Shown here piece by piece: positions 1-5,693 of a stretch of 5,693 bases of DNA. The stretch is from Pseudomonadales bacterium (lineage in GTDB: Bacteria > Pseudomonadota > Gammaproteobacteria > Pseudomonadales > Pseudohongiellaceae). Within the stretch, counting starts at the first letter, position 1. Each line of letters begins with the position of its first letter. The position numbers and the translations under genes are program-made. Location: contig JAKSCP010000183.1 of assembly GCA_022360535.1 (NCBI GenBank), positions 1 through 5,693 of the forward strand, in the 5' to 3' direction. The notes under the pieces are model-generated. The model was not told the origin of the DNA, did no database searches, and was given only the letters and a program-made list of their open reading frames with translations.

Positions 1-859
1 ATTCAGTGCCAACACTACTCGTCCCAATATCGCGCTTCTCATCTGCGCCAGTGCTGCTCATGTGGAAGGCTTCGGAAGTTTAGAAGGGATCGTTGAGGCG
101 AAAGGGGAGATATTGGATAGCTTATCTGCAGATGGTGTGGCTGTACTCAATGCGGATGACACGTATGTGCAACGGTGGATAGACAGAAGCAGCCATTGTT
201 CAACCGTGCTCTTTTCAGGACACAACAATGAGGCTGCTCACTACAAAGCCAGGAATGTTACGACCAGAAAGGGCTCGGGAGTGAGTTTTGAACTAGTCAC
301 TCCGCAAGGTGAAATTGATATTAGCCTTGGTTTGCTTGGAGAGCACAATTCGATAAATGCAGCAGCTGCTGCTGCGGTAGCCATGGAGGCTGGTGCAAGT
401 CTCGCCGAGGTGAAGTCTGGGCTGGCGGCTGTGCAGCCTGTGAAAGGTCGTTTGGTGCAACGGAATGGCCGGCAGGGTTCGACTCTGATCGATGATACCT
501 ACAACGCCAGCCCATCCTCATTCAAAGCGGCAATTGATGTGCTTGCACAATTTGATGGTCGCAAAATTCTGATTGCTGGTGACATGAAAGAACTAGGCTT
601 GGAAGCTGAAGCTTCCCATGCCCTGGTGGGGGAGCACGCCAGGCTCTGCGGCATAGATGAAGTTTGGGTAACAGGTGAATTTGCAAATGTGGTCGCTCAG
701 TCGTTTGGTGCCACTGCACAGATCTTTCACACTCAAGATGCATTGATAGAGCACGGTCTGGAGCAGGTTAAGGAAGATGGGGTGTATCTGATTAAAGGAT
801 CTCGTGGCGCACGCATGGATAAAGTGGTGGATAGCTTAAGACAAGAGGGAGCTGCTTAA
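1..859 (+). CDS. murF: UDP-N-acetylmuramoyl-tripeptide--D-alanyl-D-alanine ligase (MurF), 3' part
   Basis: Cytoplasmic ATP-dependent Mur ligase that adds D-Ala-D-Ala to UDP-MurNAc-tripeptide, the last soluble step of the precursor pathway. The reading frame is open from base 2 and ends at TAA 857-859, giving 285 residues. Family members have about 450, so roughly 165 N-terminal residues, including the UDP-binding domain and the ATP P-loop, lie upstream. Visible landmarks (fragment numbering) are the central-domain His20 followed by VEGFGSLEG, Lys34 in AKGE (the position of the carbamylated lysine in Mur ligases), GEHN at 113-116, GR at 149-150 opening the C-terminal domain, DDTYNAS at 164-170, GDMKELG at 193-199 and KGSRGARM at 265-272. 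The GTG at 62-64 is an internal valine codon and not the start, because homology continues upstream of it. The residue five before His20, normally Asn, is Cys here. The stop overlaps the mraY start, which implies coupled translation. Identification is firm from the motifs and the neighbours. Confidence 0.97.
   Translation, partial: FSANTTRPNIALLICASAAHVEGFGSLEGIVEAKGEILDSLSADGVAVLNADDTYVQRWIDRSSHCSTVLFSGHNNEAAHYKARNVTTRKGSGVSFELVTPQGEIDISLGLLGEHNSINAAAAAAVAMEAGASLAEVKSGLAAVQPVKGRLVQRNGRQGSTLIDDTYNASPSSFKAAIDVLAQFDGRKILIAGDMKELGLEAEASHALVGEHARLCGIDEVWVTGEFANVVAQSFGATAQIFHTQDALIEHGLEQVKEDGVYLIKGSRGARMDKVVDSLRQEGAA
845..851 (+). promoter_or_regulatory. Ribosome binding site of mraY
   Basis: The purine run GAGGGAG lies at the end of murF, 7 bases before the mraY ATG at 859. 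It supports that start over later ATGs in the gene. Because the start shares a base with the murF stop (TAATG), terminating ribosomes could also re-initiate here. Confidence 0.7.
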
Positions 860-1941
860 TGTTGGTTTGGTTATCAGATTTCCTCATGCAGTTTGACAGC
901 AATTTTGCTGTTATTCAGTACATCACCGTGCGGGGCATTTTTAGCATCCTGACAGCTCTATTGGTCTCATTGCTAATCGGACCCTACATGATACGTCGTC
1001 TTAATTATCATCAGATTGGGCAGGTGGTTCGCGATGATGGTCCGGAGACTCATTTCAGCAAGGCTGGTACACCCACCATGGGCGGCGCGTTGATTTTAGT
1101 CAGCATCGCGATGAGTACTCTCTTGTGGTCAGATCTTTCCAATCACTATGTCTGGATAGTGCTGCTGGTAACCATGCTTTTTGGTGCAGTGGGTTGGGTG
1201 GACGACTACCGCAAGGTTTTCGAACAAGATCCAACTGGACTCTCTCCTCGCTGGAAGTTGTTTTGGCAATTTCTCATCGGAACTGTAGCGGCGGTCGTTT
1301 TGTACAACACGGCGATTAGTTCTATTGAAACGGATTACATCGTGCCTTTCTTCAAGGATGTCGCAATCGATATTGGTGTTTTCTATATCGTTATCAGTTC
1401 GTTGATGATTGTGGGTTTCAGCAATGCCGTAAATCTGACTGACGGTCTAGATGGTCTGGCTATCTTGCCAACGGTAATGGTTGGAGGTGCGTTGGGTGTG
1501 ATTGCTTATCTCGCCGGCCATTCAGAGTTTTCGGCCTATCTGAATATTCCCAACGTTTCCGGGTCAGGAGAAGTGGTAATTTTCGCCGGCGCCCTGGTGG
1601 GTGCCGGTATGGGCTTTCTTTGGTTTAACACTTACCCAGCTCAAATATTTATGGGTGATGTGGGGGCGTTGGCACTGGGCGCCGCACTTGGTGTGATGGC
1701 TATCGTCTCACGCCATGAAATCGTTCTGTTCATCATGGGCGGTGTATTCGTTGTGGAAACTGCGTCGGTCATCTTGCAAGTAGCCTCGTACAAGTTGACG
1801 GGAAAGCGAATTTTTCGCATGGCGCCGCTGCATCATCATTTTGAGTTAAAGGGTTGGCCAGAACCAAGGGTCATTGTCCGGTTTTGGATTATCACCGTTA
1901 TGCTGGTCCTGTTTGGTTTGGCAACCTTGAAGTTACGTTGA
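859..1941 (+). CDS. mraY: Phospho-N-acetylmuramoyl-pentapeptide-transferase (MraY)
   Basis: Inner-membrane enzyme that transfers phospho-MurNAc-pentapeptide from UDP to undecaprenyl phosphate, making lipid I with release of UMP. It has 360 residues, the same length as the E. coli enzyme, and about ten hydrophobic segments, as expected for the family (for example near 23-41, 71-90, 97-114, 171-188, 199-220, 287-309 and 338-357). Conserved cytoplasmic motifs are intact: SKAGTPTMGG (67-76), VDDYRK with Asp115-Asp116, NAVNLTDGLDGLA (189-201), FNTYPAQIFMGDVGA ending at 270 with catalytic Asp267, the His triad 325-327 in APLHHHFELKG, and the C-terminal GWPEPRVIVRFW block. Asp115, Asp116, Asp267 and the His triad are the Mg2+/catalytic residues of the family. 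The ATG overlaps the murF stop and has a good ribosome binding site. No residue looks out of place, so a normal, functional enzyme is inferred. Confidence 0.99.
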   Translation: MLVWLSDFLMQFDSNFAVIQYITVRGIFSILTALLVSLLIGPYMIRRLNYHQIGQVVRDDGPETHFSKAGTPTMGGALILVSIAMSTLLWSDLSNHYVWIVLLVTMLFGAVGWVDDYRKVFEQDPTGLSPRWKLFWQFLIGTVAAVVLYNTAISSIETDYIVPFFKDVAIDIGVFYIVISSLMIVGFSNAVNLTDGLDGLAILPTVMVGGALGVIAYLAGHSEFSAYLNIPNVSGSGEVVIFAGALVGAGMGFLWFNTYPAQIFMGDVGALALGAALGVMAIVSRHEIVLFIMGGVFVVETASVILQVASYKLTGKRIFRMAPLHHHFELKGWPEPRVIVRFWIITVMLVLFGLATLKLR

Positions 1942-1945
1942 TATC

Positions 1946-1953
1946 GGATTGGA
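1946..1953 (+). promoter_or_regulatory. Weak ribosome binding site of murD
   Basis: GGATTGGA lies in the 21-base gap between mraY and murD. Its GGA ends 9 bases before the GTG at 1963. It is the weakest Shine-Dalgarno match of the five junctions in the window and precedes the only non-ATG start, so murD may be translated less efficiently than its neighbours. This is inference from sequence alone. Confidence 0.45.
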
Positions 1954-1962
1954 AAATTCCTG

Positions 1963-3321
1963 GTGGATACATCGAACAACAGCGAAAAATTGATTGTAGG
2001 TTTGGGGGCTACGGGGATGTCTTGCGCTCGCTATTTCGCAGCGAAAGGGGAAGCCTTTAAAGTGGTAGATAGCCGACCCAATCCTCCAGCACTGGCTGAG
2101 TTGCAACAAAACTTCCCTGGGGTTTCTTGCGAGCTTGGCGACTTCAAACAACAAACATTCCTACAGGCATCTGAATTAGTAGTAAGTCCAGGGGTCAGCC
2201 TCAAAACGCCGGCAATAGTCGCGGCACGGGAGAGTGGGGTTCCGGTAACCGGGGATATCGATATTTTCGCAAAAAATGTCAACGCACCGATTGCTGCAGT
2301 CACTGGTTCCAATGGAAAAAGTACAGTGGTGGAAATTCTGGCTGCGATTCTGGAAAAAGCAGGCTGTAATTTCGGCTTAGGTGGAAATCTGGATAGTCAG
2401 AATTCCAAGCCGGCCTTGGATCTCTTGTTGGAAGAAGAGAAACGCATGTATGTGCTTGAGCTTTCCAGTTTTCAACTAGAGACAACCGAACACCTGAACG
2501 CTGAAGTGGCGACGATCTTAAATCTCAGCGCAGACCATTTGGATCGATACGATTCACTGGAGGAGTATGGGGCGGCGAAGCAGAGAATTTATCGTGGGGC
2601 GAAAAAGCTTGTTGTAAATCGAGATGACCCTAATAGCTTTCCGGTTGAGGAAATGTCGGTTCCAACCTGGGATTTCGGTTTCAGTCGTCCCAGCGCTAAT
2701 GGCTTTGGATTGTTGGAAGAAGGAGAGGATCAATATCTGGCTTTTCAGTTTGAGAAGATCATTTCCGTCAGTGAGTTGAAGGTTTTTGGCCAGCACAATA
2801 TCGCCAACGTCTTGGCTGCCATAGCCTTAGCCACTGCTCTGGGCGTTAAGAATGGGGCTGTTAAAAGAGCTATTAGGGAATTCTCTGGACTGCCTCACCG
2901 TTGCCAGTGGGTTCGTAGCGTAGAGGGTGTTGAGTTTTACAATGATTCGAAAGGAACTAACGTTGGGGCAACGGTTGCTGCAGTAGAGGGTTTAGGTCAG
3001 CGCATATCCGGTCATATCGTGCTGATCGCAGGGGGAGTGAGCAAAGGAGCTGACTTCAAAACCCTGGTTCCAGTGATCAATCGTTGGGGCAAAGAAGTCA
3101 TTCTCATCGGTCAAGACGCAGTAGAGATGGCGGCGAATTTTGATGCCGATATCCAGACTTACTTTGCACAAGATATGCAGGATGCGGTCAATGTTGCCTT
3201 AGAGCACTCCGTGCCTGGCGATGCGGTCTTGCTGTCCCCAGCCTGCGCCAGCTTCGATATGTTCGATAACTACCAGCATCGAGGTCAAAGTTTCATTCGC
3301 TCAGTGGAGAGTCTGCAATGA
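1963..3321 (+). CDS. murD: UDP-N-acetylmuramoyl-L-alanine--D-glutamate ligase (MurD)
   Basis: Cytoplasmic ATP-dependent ligase that adds D-Glu to UDP-MurNAc-L-Ala. Its 452 residues compare with 438 in E. coli. The N-terminal Rossmann-like UDP-binding domain shows VGLGATGMS (12-20). The central ATPase domain has the P-loop GSNGKST (115-121), ELSSFQLE (166-173), NLSADHLDRY (187-196) and Lys206 in YGAAKQRIY, the expected carbamylated lysine. FGQHNIAN (275-282) follows. The C-terminal domain has LPHRCQ (310-315), FYNDSKGTN (325-333), GGVSKGADF (357-365) and LSPACASFDMF (424-434). By alignment, Thr332, Lys361 and Ser430 match the E. coli D-Glu site (Thr321, Lys348, Ser415), while Tyr437 replaces Phe422. 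GTG 1963 is chosen because it puts about ten residues before the glycine loop, as in relatives, and no in-frame ATG lies nearby upstream. The frame is the same as that of mraY, separated by its TGA. The 3' end overlaps ftsW as ATGA. Confidence 0.98.
   Translation: MDTSNNSEKLIVGLGATGMSCARYFAAKGEAFKVVDSRPNPPALAELQQNFPGVSCELGDFKQQTFLQASELVVSPGVSLKTPAIVAARESGVPVTGDIDIFAKNVNAPIAAVTGSNGKSTVVEILAAILEKAGCNFGLGGNLDSQNSKPALDLLLEEEKRMYVLELSSFQLETTEHLNAEVATILNLSADHLDRYDSLEEYGAAKQRIYRGAKKLVVNRDDPNSFPVEEMSVPTWDFGFSRPSANGFGLLEEGEDQYLAFQFEKIISVSELKVFGQHNIANVLAAIALATALGVKNGAVKRAIREFSGLPHRCQWVRSVEGVEFYNDSKGTNVGATVAAVEGLGQRISGHIVLIAGGVSKGADFKTLVPVINRWGKEVILIGQDAVEMAANFDADIQTYFAQDMQDAVNVALEHSVPGDAVLLSPACASFDMFDNYQHRGQSFIRSVESLQ
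3306..3311 (+). promoter_or_regulatory. Ribosome binding site of ftsW
   Basis: GGAGAG near the end of murD lies 6 bases before ATG 3318. This favours 3318 over the second in-frame ATG at 3324, two codons later, which would be 12 bases away. The chosen ATG overlaps the murD stop (ATGA), the usual layout for translational coupling. Confidence 0.7.
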
Positions 3322-4514
3322 GTATGGCCTCGGTGGCACATCGAATTCCAGTCAGCGGCAGACCACAACCGCAAATCAACTTGTTACTGGTAGTGATCAG
3401 CTTGCTGCTCACCATTGGCTTACTGATGATGACTTCTGCTTCAGTGGAAATCGCTAACAGTCAGTACGGCGATCCATTCTTTCTTTTCAAGCGACAAGTC
3501 GTTTTCGCCGTGATGGGTGGCGTAGGGATGCTGATTACGCTGCATATCCCTATGTTTCTGTGGCGCCGTTTTAGCTGGTTTTTGCTAATGGTTTCTTTTG
3601 GGCTGTTACTGCTTGTTCTGGTGCCTGGTGTGGGCAAGGCTGTGAACGGCAGTATGCGCTGGATTGATTTAGGATTTTTCAATTTACAGCCATCGGAGCT
3701 GGCTAAAGTATTTATCATCATTTACATGGCCGCTTACCTGGAGAGGCATTTGGAAGAAGTTCGGGAACGCTGGTCCGGGTTCCTGAAACCTATGTTGGTC
3801 ATTGGAACGGCGGTGGTGCTTCTACATTTCGAGCCGGACCATGGCTCCATGGTTATTCTGTTGTTAACCGCTTTTTGTATGATTTTTTTAGCGGGCGCGA
3901 AGTTCTACCGCTTTCTCCTGATGTTGGTGCTTTGTGTTGGCGCTGTCACTTACGTGGCCGTCATGAAGCCCTATGTGATCGCCAGGTTCTCTTCCTATTT
4001 GAATCCCTGGGCGGCTGAAAATGTTTATGGAGGAGGCTACCAACTCACTCAGGCACTTATCGCATTCGGGCGCGGTGAATGGTTCGGAGTGGGTTTAGGC
4101 AACAGTATTCAGAAGCTCTACTTCCTGCCTCATGCCCATAATGACTTCGTGCTCGCGATCATTGGTGAAGAGTTGGGACTGGTTGGAGTTTCTCTTGTCG
4201 TCGCACTATTTTCCATTCTCGTGTTTAAAGGATTTTCAATTGCCAGATCAGCACAAGCCAAGGACATGCTGTTCAATAGCTTCGTTGCCTATGGCATCTC
4301 GCTGTTATTCGCAGGGCAAGCCCTGATCAATATCGGAGTAAACATCGGATTGTTACCAACGAAAGGTCTTACTCTACCTTTCTTAAGCTACGGTGGTGCC
4401 AGTCTGATCGTGACTTGTTACATGGCTGCTATGTTATTGCGTATTCAATATGAAACTGAATGCCCTGATGAACAGTTACATAAGGATAGCTTGCGATGGA
4501 ATCGGGGGGCGTAA
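3318..4514 (+). CDS. ftsW: Septal peptidoglycan glycosyltransferase FtsW (SEDS family)
   Basis: Polytopic inner-membrane SEDS protein that polymerises lipid II into glycan strands at the division septum, working with a class B penicillin-binding protein (FtsI, usually encoded upstream in this cluster). It has 398 residues with a short cytoplasmic N-terminal tail and about ten hydrophobic segments (roughly 22-42, 59-77, 86-104, 128-141, 157-170, 177-193, 197-215, 277-304, 318-341 and 353-375). Family motifs are NGSMRWIDLG (110-119), QPSELAK (124-130), EPDHGS (172-177), GYQLTQALIAFGRG (240-253), the loop HNDF with Asp276, matching the proposed catalytic Asp297 of E. coli FtsW, IIGEELG (281-287) and PTKGLTLPFLSYGG (347-360). 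RodA is an alternative SEDS protein, but the GRGEWFGVGLGNSIQK block (251-266) and position between murD and murG fix it as FtsW. His272 replaces the Glu normally found in the LPEAH part of the catalytic loop. It overlaps murD by 4 bases and murG by 19. Confidence 0.98.
   Translation: MSMASVAHRIPVSGRPQPQINLLLVVISLLLTIGLLMMTSASVEIANSQYGDPFFLFKRQVVFAVMGGVGMLITLHIPMFLWRRFSWFLLMVSFGLLLLVLVPGVGKAVNGSMRWIDLGFFNLQPSELAKVFIIIYMAAYLERHLEEVRERWSGFLKPMLVIGTAVVLLHFEPDHGSMVILLLTAFCMIFLAGAKFYRFLLMLVLCVGAVTYVAVMKPYVIARFSSYLNPWAAENVYGGGYQLTQALIAFGRGEWFGVGLGNSIQKLYFLPHAHNDFVLAIIGEELGLVGVSLVVALFSILVFKGFSIARSAQAKDMLFNSFVAYGISLLFAGQALINIGVNIGLLPTKGLTLPFLSYGGASLIVTCYMAAMLLRIQYETECPDEQLHKDSLRWNRGA
4482..4486 (+). 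promoter_or_regulatory. Ribosome binding site of murG
   Basis: AAGGA inside the ftsW 3' end lies 9 bases before ATG 4496. It supports the start that overlaps ftsW by 19 bases. The alternative GTG at 4517, just after the ftsW stop, would leave only about six residues before the first glycine loop and has no purine-rich site at the right distance. Confidence 0.65.
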
Positions 4515-5596
4515 CCGTGCTGATCATGGCGGCTGGTACAGGAGGCCACGTTTTTCCGGCACTCTCTATAGCTGAAACGCTGCGTGCACGCTCCGTGCAG
4601 GTAGAGTGGCTCGGTACGCCAAAGGGCATGGAAAATGAATTGCTAGCTGAAACAGATATCCCACTGCATCGGGTTTCAGTCAAGGGCTTGCGGGGCGCTG
4701 GTGCGTTGAGAATTCTGACGGCTCCCTTCATGTTGTTACTGGCATTTATCGAATCATATCGAGTATTGCGGCGGGTGAATCCAGATTGCGTTATCGGCAT
4801 GGGTGGCTTCGTCTGCGGTCCTGCGGGTCTTGCTTGTTGGTTGCAAAGGCGACCGCTGCTTATTCATGAACAAAATGCAGTAGCAGGACTCACTAATCGT
4901 CTTCTTGCCAGATTCGCGACCCGGGTTTTCGAAGCATTTCCCAATACCTTTAAACAGCAGGCGAAGGTTGAGCATACTGGCAATCCACTTCGCGCAAAGA
5001 TCACCGAACTGGCCGCTACGGCAAAGGCGCAGCCGCTTGTCGGCGATCAGCTCAACTTGCTGGTGCTTGGTGGAAGTCAGGGGGCTTTGGCAATTAATCA
5101 GCTGATTCCTGAACTCATTGCTCACTATCAAGGTAGCTCGCAACTGCAGACGCTTCATCAAACCGGGTCTCGCGGATTTGCTTCGACAGTAGCTCTCTAT
5201 GAATCAGCGGGAGTGTCTGTGGGAGAGACTCATCGTGTGCTTCCTTTTATTGATGATATGCCTGCTGCCTACGCCTGGGCAGACGTGGTGATTTGTCGCT
5301 CTGGGGCGAGCACTGTGAGTGAAATCGCTGCGGTTGGATTGCCGGCGATTTTTGTTCCGTATCCCTATCATAAAGATCAGCAGCAGACACACAACGCAAA
5401 TTGGCTGGTAAACGCTGAGGCTGCATTCATTATTCAACAGGCTGATCTGAGCCTGCATACATTAGCTGCTCAGCTACAAGAATTTGATAGCGACCGTGAC
5501 TTTCTCACAAGAACCAGCAGCAATGCCCGAGGCAAAGCCATTCTTGACGCCGACCAACGCATCGTTGATGCCTGTTTGGAGGTGCTTGATGCCTAA
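4496..5596 (+). CDS. murG: UDP-GlcNAc:lipid I N-acetylglucosaminyltransferase (MurG)
   Basis: Peripheral enzyme on the cytoplasmic face of the inner membrane (GT-B fold, family GT28) that transfers GlcNAc from UDP-GlcNAc to lipid I, making lipid II. It has 366 residues, slightly longer than the E. coli protein. The N-terminal acceptor domain has the first glycine loop GTGGHVFPAL (14-23, His18), a hydrophobic stretch near 74-85 that fits the membrane-association patch, the second glycine loop GMGGFVCGPAG (101-111) and HEQN (124-127). GNPLR (162-166) precedes the linker. The C-terminal UDP-GlcNAc domain has the third glycine loop LGGSQGA (191-197), the RSGASTVSE block (268-276, Glu276), PAIFVPYP (283-290) and the HKDQQQ run (292-297), which corresponds to the nucleotide-sugar-contacting glutamines of the family. 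The start is supported by length and by the AAGGA site. The 3' end overlaps murC by 8 bases. All expected motifs are present. Confidence 0.98.
   Translation: MESGGVTVLIMAAGTGGHVFPALSIAETLRARSVQVEWLGTPKGMENELLAETDIPLHRVSVKGLRGAGALRILTAPFMLLLAFIESYRVLRRVNPDCVIGMGGFVCGPAGLACWLQRRPLLIHEQNAVAGLTNRLLARFATRVFEAFPNTFKQQAKVEHTGNPLRAKITELAATAKAQPLVGDQLNLLVLGGSQGALAINQLIPELIAHYQGSSQLQTLHQTGSRGFASTVALYESAGVSVGETHRVLPFIDDMPAAYAWADVVICRSGASTVSEIAAVGLPAIFVPYPYHKDQQQTHNANWLVNAEAAFIIQQADLSLHTLAAQLQEFDSDRDFLTRTSSNARGKAILDADQRIVDACLEVLDA
5578..5583 (+). promoter_or_regulatory. Strong ribosome binding site of murC
   Basis: GGAGGT, the best Shine-Dalgarno match in the window, sits in the last codons of murG, 5 bases before ATG 5589. 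It decides the murC start in favour of 5589 over the in-frame ATG at 5625, which is 12 codons later. Confidence 0.75.
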
Positions 5597-5693
5597 ATCC
5601 AGTGGAATACATGAAATTCCGGAAATGCGTCGAATAAAGACTATTCATTTCGTAGGGATCGGTGGTGCTGGCATGTGCGGCATTGCAGAGGTG
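5589..5693 (+). CDS. murC: UDP-N-acetylmuramate--L-alanine ligase (MurC), 5' end
   Basis: First amino-acid-adding Mur ligase, joining L-Ala to UDP-MurNAc in the cytoplasm. Only the first 35 codons are inside the window, and the frame is open to the edge. Residues 14-35 carry the MurC-type start of the UDP-binding Rossmann domain: RRI, then IHFVGIGGAGMCGIAEV, with the glycine loop at 24-29. The 12-residue leader before MRRI matches the length seen in Pseudomonas-type MurC. It follows murG with an 8-base overlap and a strong ribosome binding site, the standard dcw order. The related ligase Mpl has a similar loop, but the position directly after murG and the GAGMCGIAEV pattern favour MurC. The P-loop and catalytic residues are beyond the window. 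Confidence 0.93.
   Translation, partial: MPKSSGIHEIPEMRRIKTIHFVGIGGAGMCGIAEV

Noticed and set aside
62..64. GTG at 62 as a possible start of murF
   Set aside because: The frame is open to the window edge, and the residues before it still match MurF, including the conserved His just upstream.
359..372. Perfect 14-base palindrome GCAGCAGCTGCTGC in murF
   Set aside because: It encodes the alanine run that follows the conserved GEHN motif. Gene-internal, GCN-rich codons explain it, and nothing suggests an operator or terminator.
2242..2252. Inverted repeat CCGGT-A-ACCGG in murD
   Set aside because: It is short, inside conserved coding sequence, has no T-run after it and no partner copy elsewhere in the window.
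4429..5161. Minus-strand open frames of 123 and 135 codons opposite murG
   Set aside because: They lie opposite strongly conserved MurG motifs, overlap each other, show no recognisable protein family and have no convincing ribosome binding site. They are shadows of the coding strand.
5625..5627. Second in-frame ATG as the murC start
   Set aside because: The ATG at 5589 has a strong GGAGGT site 5 bases upstream, and the longer leader fits Pseudomonas-type MurC.
1..5693. Search for a hidden accessory system, mobile element, CRISPR array or RNA gene
   Set aside because: About 99.6 % of the window is accounted for by six canonical cell-wall and division genes in their usual order. The only non-coding sequence is 21 bases long, and no repeats or composition break are evident.

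Overview
The window is a gap-free stretch of the bacterial division and cell wall (dcw) cluster, all on the plus strand, in the order murF (3' part) - mraY - murD - ftsW - murG - murC (5' end). The proteins look gammaproteobacterial. MraY aligns over its whole 360 residues with the Escherichia coli and especially the Pseudomonas type. The MurC N-terminus, with its MRRI..IHFVGIGGAGMCGIAEV pattern, is also of the Pseudomonas kind. GC content looks close to 50 % by eye. A member of the Pseudomonadales/Oceanospirillales/Cellvibrionales side of the Gammaproteobacteria is the best guess; the genus cannot be told from this sequence.

Layout: bases 1-859 hold the last 285 codons of murF. mraY (859-1941) starts inside the murF stop (TAATG). 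A 21-base gap, the only intergenic sequence here, separates it from murD (1963-3321), which starts with GTG. ftsW (3318-4514) overlaps murD by ATGA, murG (4496-5596) overlaps ftsW by 19 bases, and murC (5589 to the window edge) overlaps murG by 8 bases. No promoter, terminator, RNA gene, mobile element or repeat array is visible. The tight coupling points to one long transcript that begins and ends outside the window.

Together the genes cover most of the path from UDP-MurNAc to lipid II. MurC, MurD and MurF add L-Ala, D-Glu and D-Ala-D-Ala in the cytoplasm. MraY moves the finished phospho-MurNAc-pentapeptide to undecaprenyl phosphate (lipid I), and MurG adds GlcNAc (lipid II). FtsW polymerises lipid II at the septum with its partner penicillin-binding protein, presumably FtsI encoded upstream.

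I see no new system here. The few points worth a second look are residue changes in conserved motifs of MurF and FtsW, and the arrangement of the mraY-murD and ftsW-murG junctions.
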